This document shows, in pieces, positions 15,584-23,163 of a DNA stretch of 64,000 nt. The position numbers were made by a program, and so were the translations under genes. The DNA lies in the NCBI RefSeq assembly GCF_900094555.1, contig NZ_FMAC01000001.1, positions 248,001-312,000 of the forward strand, in the 5' to 3' direction. The notes beneath the pieces are model-generated. The model had not been told where the DNA came from, ran no database searches, and saw only the letters and a list, made by a program, of their open reading frames with translations. The stretch is from Martinezella hainanensis (lineage in GTDB: Bacteria; Pseudomonadota; Alphaproteobacteria; Rhizobiales; Rhizobiaceae). Position 1 is the first letter of the stretch; each line of letters begins with the position of its first letter.

Positions 15584-17626
15584 ATGGCCGAAGCCAGCGA
15601 CAGCGCGAAACCCCTCGTCCTTTTCATGCCATCCGGCAAGCGCGGCCATTTCCCCGTGGGAACGCCCGTGCTGGAGGCAGCCCGCCAGCTTGGCGTCTAT
15701 GTCGAAAGTGTCTGTGGCGGTCGCGCCACCTGTGGACGCTGCCAGGTCTCCGTGCAGGAAGGCAATTTCGCCAAGCACAAGATCGTCTCCTCCAACGACC
15801 ATCTTTCGCCGATCGGGCCGAAGGAAAAGCGCTATGCCGAGGTGCGCGACCTGCCCGACGGCCGCCGCCTCTCCTGCTCCGCCCTCATCCAGGGCGATCT
15901 CGTCATTGACGTGCCGCAGGATACCGTCATCAACGCGCAGGTGGTGCGCAAGGCGGCCGACGAACGCGTCATCGCCCGCGATCCGGCCGTGCACATGTGT
16001 TACGTCGAGGTCGAGGAACCCGACATGCACAAGCCGCTTGGCGATCTCGATCGGCTGAAAGCGGCAATCGCAGCGGACTGGAAATACGATAATCTCGAAG
16101 TGGATTTTCACCTCATTCCGCAGGTGCAGTCGATCCTGCGCAAGGGCGAATGGAAGGTGACGGCCGCCATTCATCGCGACCAGGACAGCGAGCGCCCTCG
16201 CCTTATCGCGCTCTATCCCGGCCTGAAGAACGAGGCCTATGGCATCGCCTGCGACATCGGCTCGACGACGATCGCCATGCACCTGTCATCGCTGCTCTCG
16301 GGCAGAACCGTCGCTTCGGCCGGCGCCTCCAATCCGCAGATCCGCTTCGGCGAGGATCTGATGAGCCGCGTCTCCTACGTGATGATGAATCCGGACGGTC
16401 GCGAAGCGATGACCAACGCCGTCCGTGAAGCACTGAACGGCCTGATCGACAAGGTCTGTGTCGATGGCGGCGTGTCGCGCCAGGATATTCTGAACGCCGT
16501 CTTCGTCGGCAACCCGATCATGCACCACCTCTTCCTCGGCATCGACCCGACCGAGCTTGGCGGTGCGCCCTTCGCGCTTGCCGTATCCGGTGCTGTGCAT
16601 CTGAAATCGGCCGAGATCGGCCTGCCGATGAATGTCGGCACCCGCATCTACATGCTGCCCTGCATCGCCGGCCATGTCGGCGCCGACGCGGCTGCCGCGA
16701 CGCTTGCCGAAGGTCCGCATCGCCAGGATGAGATGATGCTGCTGGTCGACATCGGCACGAATGCCGAGATCGTGCTCGGCAACCGCCATCGCGTCGTCGC
16801 CGCTTCCTCGCCGACCGGCCCCGCCTTCGAGGGCGCCGAGATTTCGAGTGGCCAGCGCGCAGCACCCGGCGCGATCGAACGCGTGCGCATCGATCCCGTC
16901 ACCCTGGAGCCGCGCTATCGCGTGATCGGCATCGAGCCATGGTCGGATGAGCCGGGCTTTGACGAAGAAGCCGCCAAGGTCGGCGTCACCGGCATCTGCG
17001 GCTCGGCCATCATCGAGGTCGTCGCAGAAATGTTCCTGACTGGAATTATCTCGGAAGATGGTGTCGTCGATGGCTCGATGGCAGCGCGCTCGCCGCGCAT
17101 CCTGCAGAATGGCCGTACCTTCTCCTATCTGCTGCGCGACGGCGAACCGCGCATCACGGTCACCCAGAACGATATCCGCGCCATTCAGCTTGCGAAGGCG
17201 GCACTCTATGCCGGCGTCAAGCTGCTGATGGACAAGCAGGGCATCGATCATGTCGACCGCATCGGCCTTGCCGGCGCCTTCGGTACCTTCATCGACCCGA
17301 AATATGCGATGGTGCTGGGCTTGATACCCGACTGCGAGCTCGACAAGGTCAAGGCTGTCGGCAATGCCGCCGGCACTGGCGCACGCATGGCGCTGCTGAA
17401 CCGCGGCCATCGCCGCGAGATCGAAGAAACCGTCAGGAAAATCGAGAAGATAGAGACGGCGCTTGAATCAAAGTTTCAAGAGCATTTCGTCTATGCTATG
17501 GCCCTGCCGAACAAGGTCGACGCCTTCCCGGAACTCTCCAGGGTGGTGACATTGCCAGAGCGCAAGCAGATCTCCGACGATGGCGGAGAAGGCGGCGGCC
17601 GCAGGCGTCGCCGCAGCCGCGAATAA
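15584..17626 (+). CDS. RACE protein: ATP-dependent reductive activator of corrinoid enzymes
   Basis: Protein of 680 residues. Residues 1-110 form a plant-type 2Fe-2S ferredoxin domain with Cys44, Cys50, Cys53 and Cys98. Then comes a linker, followed by an ASKHA-type ATPase with the DUF4445 C-terminal region: GIACDIGSTTIAMHL (phosphate 1 loop), VFVGNPIMHHLFLG, LLVDIGTNAEIVLGN (phosphate 2) and IGLAGAFGTFIDPKYAM. RACE proteins reduce the inactive Co(II) form of corrinoid proteins back to Co(I) using ATP. The last 17 residues are a GGGRRRRR-type basic tail. It is the last gene of the rightward run and is convergent with LysR (16 bp between stops). The electron donor is not encoded nearby except perhaps the ferredoxin at 7621-8313. 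Confidence 0.9.
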   Translation: MAEASDSAKPLVLFMPSGKRGHFPVGTPVLEAARQLGVYVESVCGGRATCGRCQVSVQEGNFAKHKIVSSNDHLSPIGPKEKRYAEVRDLPDGRRLSCSALIQGDLVIDVPQDTVINAQVVRKAADERVIARDPAVHMCYVEVEEPDMHKPLGDLDRLKAAIAADWKYDNLEVDFHLIPQVQSILRKGEWKVTAAIHRDQDSERPRLIALYPGLKNEAYGIACDIGSTTIAMHLSSLLSGRTVASAGASNPQIRFGEDLMSRVSYVMMNPDGREAMTNAVREALNGLIDKVCVDGGVSRQDILNAVFVGNPIMHHLFLGIDPTELGGAPFALAVSGAVHLKSAEIGLPMNVGTRIYMLPCIAGHVGADAAAATLAEGPHRQDEMMLLVDIGTNAEIVLGNRHRVVAASSPTGPAFEGAEISSGQRAAPGAIERVRIDPVTLEPRYRVIGIEPWSDEPGFDEEAAKVGVTGICGSAIIEVVAEMFLTGIISEDGVVDGSMAARSPRILQNGRTFSYLLRDGEPRITVTQNDIRAIQLAKAALYAGVKLLMDKQGIDHVDRIGLAGAFGTFIDPKYAMVLGLIPDCELDKVKAVGNAAGTGARMALLNRGHRREIEETVRKIEKIETALESKFQEHFVYAMALPNKVDAFPELSRVVTLPERKQISDDGGEGGGRRRRRSRE

Positions 17627-17642
17627 GACGGATTGGCCGCGT

Positions 17643-18542
17643 TCACGCGGCCATTTTGCGCCCGATCTCAACAAAAGCCTGGCGGATGCTGTCGGCCACC
17701 GCCTTCATCGGCCCGGTCATCTGCGAAGCTGTCAGCAGGCGAATGTCGAACGACGTCAGCTCCGGCAAGCCTTCATTTGGCCCGAGGATTTCCATATCAT
17801 CGGTGATGTAGGAGCGCGGGAACGGAGCAATGGCAAGATCGGAAACGATCGCCGCGCGCTGCGCCATCGTATGGGCACTGAGATAGGAAACGCGATAGGC
17901 GCGCTTCTGCCGCTCCAGTTGCGCCATGGCTTCCGATCGCCAGATGCAGCCCTCTTCCCAGATCGAGATCGGCAGCGGATCGCGACGATAGGCGGTGCCG
18001 CACTTGGCGCCGGCCCAGACGAGGCGCTCCGTATAGATCACCTCGCCTTCCGTCGGGAAGGGCCGCGTCGCGCAGTTGATCAGCGCAAGGTCCAGCCGCT
18101 GCTCCTCGATGCGCTTCTTGAGTTGGATGCTCATATCGACGACGACATCAACCATGATCCCCGGATAGCTCTCGGAAAAGCTCTTCAGGATGGTCGGCAA
18201 CAACCGTTCGCCAATGTCGTCAGGAGCGCCGAGACGCACGACGCCGCTAAGCTCGGGCATGATGAAGCGCGAAACCGCCTCGTTGGAAAGCGCCAGGATG
18301 TTGCGGGCATAGGAAAGCAGCATCTCGCCATGCTGCGTCAGGCTCACCGAGCGCGCGTCGCGCAGGAATAGCGTGACGCCGAGCTGCTCTTCCAGCTTCT
18401 TGATCTGCATCGAAACGGCTGACGGCGTGCGAAAGACCGCATCGGCCGCAGTCGAAAAATTCCCCGTTTCGGCAATCGCGACGAAGGTGCGCAGAACTTC
18501 ATTGTCAAGCAACGGTATGGGCCGGCGGAACGGTACGGTCAT
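17643..18542 (-). CDS. LysR-family transcriptional regulator
   Basis: Protein of 299 residues. The N-terminal winged helix-turn-helix is clear: LLDNEVLRTFVAIAETGNFS, AADAVFRTPSAVSMQIKKLE and LFLRDARSVSLTQHGEMLL. The rest is a periplasmic-binding-like effector domain. It is transcribed divergently from two small-protein genes (one DUF1127) across a 123-bp gap. In other Rhizobiales the LysR regulator VtlR/LsrB activates DUF1127 genes, so this could be a member of that group; I infer this from arrangement and general likeness only. Control of the corrinoid genes is possible but they end convergently and share no promoter with it. Confidence 0.85.
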   Translation of the reverse strand: MTVPFRRPIPLLDNEVLRTFVAIAETGNFSTAADAVFRTPSAVSMQIKKLEEQLGVTLFLRDARSVSLTQHGEMLLSYARNILALSNEAVSRFIMPELSGVVRLGAPDDIGERLLPTILKSFSESYPGIMVDVVVDMSIQLKKRIEEQRLDLALINCATRPFPTEGEVIYTERLVWAGAKCGTAYRRDPLPISIWEEGCIWRSEAMAQLERQKRAYRVSYLSAHTMAQRAAIVSDLAIAPFPRSYITDDMEILGPNEGLPELTSFDIRLLTASQMTGPMKAVADSIRQAFVEIGRKMAA

Positions 18543-18665
18543 ATCGAATACCTTTCAATTTTTCTGATCCTAAACACCATATCATTTCATTTGTCTGAAT
18601 GTCAACGAAGCACCATATTAGACGTAATGGAAATTCACGCAGACAGCCTCAAAGGAGCAAAAGTC

Positions 18666-18911
18666 ATGGCTGGCACGGCATTGGACGAAGCCTCTCGCCT
18701 TTTCTCTCTTCTCCGCCTTCGCAAAATTCAACGGATGGCGCAGCACACGCTCGACGAGATTGCCACGCGCTTTCCCGCTCATCTGATCGATGACGTCAAT
18801 GCGCGCGGCCTCCCGCCGGATCGCACCTTGGCAGCGCTTGAGCGAAAGCCCGGCAAGCTGCATTCGTTCAAAAATACTAATGGCAGCTATAAGATCTATT
18901 CGTTTGATTGA
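18666..18911 (+). CDS. small protein of unknown function upstream of a DUF1127 gene
   Basis: Protein of 81 residues, ATG at 18666 with AAGGAG eight bases upstream. It reads MAGTALDEASRLFSLLRLRK, then HTLDEIATRFPAHLIDDV and ends NGSYKIYSFD. I do not recognise a domain; it is soluble and basic in the middle. It is transcribed away from the LysR gene and 74 bp before a clear DUF1127 gene, so the LysR regulator may control both. Confidence 0.6.
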   Translation: MAGTALDEASRLFSLLRLRKIQRMAQHTLDEIATRFPAHLIDDVNARGLPPDRTLAALERKPGKLHSFKNTNGSYKIYSFD

Positions 18912-18985
18912 TGAGCCAGCCAGATCCATATTTACACTCGGTAGGCGTGACATTTTGAACGGTTGACACTGAAAGGAACCTGGAA

Positions 18986-19189
18986 ATGACGACGATCAGT
19001 TATAGACAGACCGGCACGCGGAACCCGTTTCCGTCCGGCAGCAGCTATATGCCCTTCTTTTCTCGTCTCGCTAATCGCTGGCAGCAGTGGCGCTCCCTTC
19101 GCGAGCTCGAATCCCTGTCCGACGACATGCGCAAGGACTTGGGCTGGCCGGCCGCGAACGAAATCAAGAATCCGAAAGCCACCCGATGA
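18986..19189 (+). CDS. DUF1127 small protein
   Basis: Protein of 67 residues. The C-terminal 45 residues match DUF1127 (YjiS-like): RWQQWRSLRELESLSDDM followed by RKDLGWPA. These Arg-rich proteins are common in rhizobia, are often controlled by LysR or RpoH regulators, and some affect RNA or phosphate and stress physiology. AAAGGA is upstream of the ATG. A perfect terminator follows 25 bp after the stop. Function here is unknown. Confidence 0.82.
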   Translation: MTTISYRQTGTRNPFPSGSSYMPFFSRLANRWQQWRSLRELESLSDDMRKDLGWPAANEIKNPKATR

Positions 19190-19213
19190 TAATTGAAGAG
19201 CATAGTGGCTGAA

Positions 19214-19246
19214 GGCGACGCTCAACCCAAGCGAGCGTCGCCTTTT
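19214..19246 (+). terminator. Rho-independent terminator after the DUF1127 gene
   Basis: Perfect 10-bp GC-rich stem (19214-19223 with 19233-19242), 9-base loop and TTTT tail. Confidence 0.88.
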
Positions 19247-19477
19247 GAACATTTCCGCATCCAGATGCGAAGCGCACTTTAATCCTGAGAATTACCTGCA
19301 AATATATTTCGCCGCTTGAGCATCTTGCTCGCCTCCCCTTCGTTTCCCTCCTCTAGAGCCGTATTTTTCATAGCAGACGCAAATATCCCTTTGCGGCCGC
19401 GATTATCCATGCCAATGTCGCTTATAGACCATCGGGCCGACGTATTTGACGCAAGGAATACGTAACGGCCCTGGAGC

Positions 19478-20512
19478 ATGGATTTTCACAACATGAGCAA
19501 GACTCCGATCAAGACGCGTTCCCTGGTTTTCTTCCTCGTTCCGCATTTCACCATGCTGCCGTTTTCCGCCGCGATCGAGACGCTGCGGATTGCCAACCGC
19601 ATGCTCGGCTACCCTGCCTACACCTGGCGGCTCGCCTCGACGGACGGTCAGAAAGTCTATTCCTCGAGCGGCATCGGACTGGAGGTCAATTCCTCCCTCA
19701 CCGACGAGCGCCGCTATCTCGGCGGCGAGAACCGCCCGAACATGGTACTGGTCTGTTCCGGCATCTATGTCGAAGAATTCCACAACAAGTCGGTCAATGC
19801 CTGGCTGCGAGAAACCTACAATCGCGGCGTGGCCGTCGGCAGCCTCTGTACGGGCGCCCATGTGCTTGCCCAGGCAGGTCTGCTGAACGGCAAGCGCTGC
19901 GCCATCCACTGGGAAAATCTGCCGGGCTTCTCCGAAACCTTCCCGCAGGCGGAGGTCTATGCCGACCTCTATGAGGTCGACAGCAATCTCTACACCTGCG
20001 CAGGCGGCACCGCCTCTCTCGACATGATGCTGAACCTGATCGGACAGGATTTCGGCGAGAACCTCGTCAACCGCGTCTGCGAGCAGCAACTGACCGACCG
20101 TGTCCGCAGCCCGCATGACCGCCAGCGCCTGCCGTTGCGCGCGCGCCTTGGGGTGCAGAACTCCAAGGTTCTGTCGATCATCGAGCTGATGGAAAGCAAC
20201 CTTGCCGAGCCGCTGTCGCTTCTGGAAATCGCCGACGATGCCGGCCTGTCGCGCCGGCAGATCGAACGCCTGTTCCGGCAGGAAATGGGCCGCTCGCCGG
20301 CTCGTTATTACCTCGAAATCCGTCTCGATCGCGCCCGGCATCTGCTGGTGCAATCTTCCATGCCTGTTGTCGAAGTGGCCGTCGCCTGCGGTTTCGTTTC
20401 CGCCTCGCACTTCTCCAAGTGTTATCGCGAACTCTATAATCGTTCCCCGCAGCAAGAGCGCGCGGAACGCAAGCTGACCATGTCGACCAACCGCACGGGC
20501 ATCGTCGTCTGA
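19478..20512 (+). CDS. GlxA/GbdR-like AraC-family regulator
   Basis: Protein of 344 residues. Residues 10-190 form a class I glutamine-amidotransferase-like (DJ-1/PfpI) domain: VFFLVPHFTMLPFSAAIETL, then VGSLCTGAHVLAQAGLLNG and CAIHWENLPGFSETFP. Residues 230-335 carry the AraC double helix-turn-helix: EIADDAGLSRRQIERLFRQE, ARYYLEIRLDRARHLL and CGFVSASHFSKCYRELYNRSP. The overall pattern resembles GbdR, the glycine-betaine-responsive activator of Pseudomonas, and related ArgR/CdhR proteins. It lies about 1.9 kb from the RACE gene, so control of the betaine-type demethylation genes is a reasonable inference. ATG 19493 is an alternative start. Confidence 0.85.
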   Translation: MDFHNMSKTPIKTRSLVFFLVPHFTMLPFSAAIETLRIANRMLGYPAYTWRLASTDGQKVYSSSGIGLEVNSSLTDERRYLGGENRPNMVLVCSGIYVEEFHNKSVNAWLRETYNRGVAVGSLCTGAHVLAQAGLLNGKRCAIHWENLPGFSETFPQAEVYADLYEVDSNLYTCAGGTASLDMMLNLIGQDFGENLVNRVCEQQLTDRVRSPHDRQRLPLRARLGVQNSKVLSIIELMESNLAEPLSLLEIADDAGLSRRQIERLFRQEMGRSPARYYLEIRLDRARHLLVQSSMPVVEVAVACGFVSASHFSKCYRELYNRSPQQERAERKLTMSTNRTGIVV

Positions 20513-20552
20513 GAGTGGTGGAAATCAAAGCAGTCGGAACATCGCAGGCGGC

Positions 20553-21884
20553 CTACTGGGCTGCCTCTTGGGCCATCTTGAAATCGGAATAGACTTGATT
20601 TCGGCCATTGTGCTTCGCCATGTAGAGAAACTGGTCCGCGGCATTGAGATAGTTGTCGAAGGACTCGTAACCAGCAATCTCCGCCACGCCGATGGAAACC
20701 GTCACCGAAAGCTCTTCGTCGTCGGCATGAACCTTCAGGCTGGCGAGGCTAAGGCGGACCTCGTCGCATAGCGCGGTCGCCGCGCGCGAATTCATTTCAG
20801 CAAAAAGAATGGCGAACTCTTCACCCCCAAGGCGAGAGAGCAGATTATCGGTGCCCTCCAACAGTCCATGAAGTCGGCCGGCAACGGCCTTCAGCACCTG
20901 ATCGCCGATTTCGTGACCATAAGTATCGTTCAGATGCTTGAAGTGATCGATATCGAGAATAGCGACCGAGCTTGGACGTTGGCGACGCAGGCACTCGTTG
21001 ACCAGGCGCGGGCCGTGATCATAAAAATAGCGCCTGTTGTAGAGCCCGGTCAGATAGTCGCTTGCCGCTGCCGCTCGCAATTGCTTCAGCTGCGACAGCG
21101 TCTCGACATTCAATGCGATGCGGCATTGCAGCTCCTCCTGAACGAAGGGGCGATAGATGAAATCGCTCGCGCCCGCCTTCAGGAATGTCGCAGACAGCAA
21201 ACGATCGTTCGAAGACGAAATGCCGATGATCCGCATTCGGTCCGAGCCATAGCGATGGCGGATGCGGCGGGTCAGTTCATGGCCGTTCATGTCGGGCATA
21301 TTGTAGTCGGTGACGACGATTTCGATGTCGTCGAATGTCTCGAGCATCGCCAGGGCTTCGACACCCGTGCCGGCTTCGGCGACCTTGAATTGCTGTGCGT
21401 GCAGCAAATCCGTCAGCATTTTCCGGGCCGAAGGCACATCATCTACAACCAGAACACGCATCGACCGGTTGGCAATGGCGCGCCTTACGGAAGAGACGAG
21501 ATTGTCGAGAGCGAACTCGCCATCCTTGAGCACATAGTCGACGACATTTCGCTCCATAATGCGATTGCGCGTCGCCATGTCGAAAGACGCCGTAAAGACG
21601 ATGGTAGGAACGTCATGGGCGACGGCAACATCCAGGGCTTCTCCGTGGGCCGCGTCCGGAAGATTAAGGTCGATCACCGCCATCGTGAAGCTGCTATCCG
21701 GCGCCGCCAGTACCTCGTTCAGCATTTTCAGGGAAGAGCAATGCGTTACGGCCAAGCCGAGTTCGGTTTCGAACCGATGCGACAACACCGCGGAAAACAT
21801 GCGTGAATCCTCGACCAGAAGTATTGTCTGGCTGCCATTGCGGTGACCGATGCCACCGCCGAGGGATCCCACATGCAGTACCAT
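20553..21884 (-). CDS. PleD-like response regulator with GGDEF diguanylate cyclase domain
   Basis: Protein of 443 residues: receiver 1 (about 20-135, TILLVEDS, phosphoacceptor Asp in AVIDLNLP), receiver 2 (about 142-265, VLVVDD, Asp in VVTDYNMPDMNG) and a GGDEF domain (about 280-435) with DYLTGLYNRRYF, ILDIDHFKHLNDTYGH and the active site LSRLGGEEFAILF. It should make cyclic-di-GMP. The inhibitory I-site RxxD, expected just before GGEEF, reads EGTD, so product feedback may be lost. Regulation would be by phosphorelay; no histidine kinase is adjacent. The next upstream gene is a paralogue without GGDEF. Confidence 0.92.
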   Translation of the reverse strand: MVLHVGSLGGGIGHRNGSQTILLVEDSRMFSAVLSHRFETELGLAVTHCSSLKMLNEVLAAPDSSFTMAVIDLNLPDAAHGEALDVAVAHDVPTIVFTASFDMATRNRIMERNVVDYVLKDGEFALDNLVSSVRRAIANRSMRVLVVDDVPSARKMLTDLLHAQQFKVAEAGTGVEALAMLETFDDIEIVVTDYNMPDMNGHELTRRIRHRYGSDRMRIIGISSSNDRLLSATFLKAGASDFIYRPFVQEELQCRIALNVETLSQLKQLRAAAASDYLTGLYNRRYFYDHGPRLVNECLRRQRPSSVAILDIDHFKHLNDTYGHEIGDQVLKAVAGRLHGLLEGTDNLLSRLGGEEFAILFAEMNSRAATALCDEVRLSLASLKVHADDEELSVTVSIGVAEIAGYESFDNYLNAADQFLYMAKHNGRNQVYSDFKMAQEAAQ

Positions 21885-22068
21885 TTCCCGTCAATTCCTC
21901 CCACACCATCAGGTGCATGAATATTCAGTCAATTGCAGGTCTGCCAAACCATCTTCCACCTATCCTGAACAGGATTCGTGAAAAAATTGGAACCGCTGAT
22001 TGCGGAGATTTACATAAAAGTGATTTTCCCTCACTTTTTTCGAGGTTATTTTGCCTGACTTCTCGCGT

Positions 22069-22899
22069 TTATGCGTGCTTGCCGGTCGGTTGAGACGACT
22101 GAATCTGCAACAAAGTGTCGAGGTTTTGATTCACGCGGCAGTAGAACTCCTCGTCGATGAATGGCCGCAGGATGAAATCATTGCCACCTGCCTTGAGGAA
22201 GCGGGCCGAAAGCAGCCGGTTGCTGGATGACGAGACGCCGATGATGCGCAACTCGTGGGAGCCAGTGGTCGCACGAATACGTCGCGTCAGCTCGAAGCCG
22301 TCCATGTCAGGCATATTGTAGTCCGTGACCATAAGGCCGATATCCGCGCTGGCCTTCAGGATTTCGAGCGCTTTTACACCATTCTCCGCAACGCTGACGC
22401 GGAAATTATAGCGCTTCAGCCGACTGGACAGCAAAGCGCGTGCGGTCGCACTGTCGTCGACAATGAGGACATGGTGACGATGGTTTGTCAGAAAACGGCA
22501 GATAGATTCCGCCAGCATATCCACCGCAAACACATTGTCCTTGAGAATATAATCCACCACATCCTTGGCGATCAACTCGTCGCGCGTGCCCTCGAGAAAA
22601 GTGCCGGTGAAGGCGATCGTTGGAATGCTGAGATCAAGCAGATAGGCCAAGGCCTCGCCCTTTTCGGCGCCCGGCAGGTTCATGTTCGAGATTGCCAGCT
22701 TGATCGGCTCAGACGACTTGTCGTAGGCGAGCTGCAGTTCTTCGAAATTGCGGCAAATCTCGACGTCGATGTCCAGAAGCTCCTTCAGCTTGGCTCTGAC
22801 CATCGATGTAAAAAGATTGGAATCCTCGACGAGAAGAATGCGCGAGCCGGCAAGAGACGCGCCGGAGTATTGCATCCCCGAAACACCCAGAAATGGCAT
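22069..22899 (-). CDS. double-receiver response regulator with a degenerate first receiver
   Basis: Protein of 276 residues made of two receiver domains (about 17-130 and 142-265) and no output domain. It aligns along its length with the first 265 residues of the neighbouring diguanylate cyclase (DVVDYILKD, TDYNMPDMDGFELTRRIR, SSSSNRLLSARFLKAGGNDFI). In receiver 1 the phosphoacceptor position reads ISNMNLP where the paralogue has VIDLNLP, so Asp is replaced by Asn; receiver 2 keeps its Asp. It likely acts as a phosphate sink, shuttle or partner of the cyclase. The genes are on the same strand, 184 bp apart. Confidence 0.88.
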   Translation of the reverse strand: MPFLGVSGMQYSGASLAGSRILLVEDSNLFTSMVRAKLKELLDIDVEICRNFEELQLAYDKSSEPIKLAISNMNLPGAEKGEALAYLLDLSIPTIAFTGTFLEGTRDELIAKDVVDYILKDNVFAVDMLAESICRFLTNHRHHVLIVDDSATARALLSSRLKRYNFRVSVAENGVKALEILKASADIGLMVTDYNMPDMDGFELTRRIRATTGSHELRIIGVSSSSNRLLSARFLKAGGNDFILRPFIDEEFYCRVNQNLDTLLQIQSSQPTGKHA

Positions 22900-23163
22900 A
22901 ATGAAAACCTGTTTTTGAAAATGATCCCCTCTGTATTGTTTTAGAACAAAGCCTTTGCGGATTTGTTAAGCGGACTGGTTTCCCGGAGATGAAGAAAACA
23001 GCCTCTATCGATCGGCGCCTTTCCGGATGCGCCGTTGCGATAATGTTGCGTGCTCGTGGGAACGCGAGCCGAAAGTTTCCAAAGGAAGCACAGACTTCGA
23101 CGGCCGATATTGGCTCTGCCCGCGGCACCACGCTGTGTTTTGGCTGTTCGGTCGATAGTCAGA

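Noticed and set aside
16286..17410. 374-codon open frame opposite the RACE gene
   Set aside because: Shadow frame; no domain motifs and no ribosome site.
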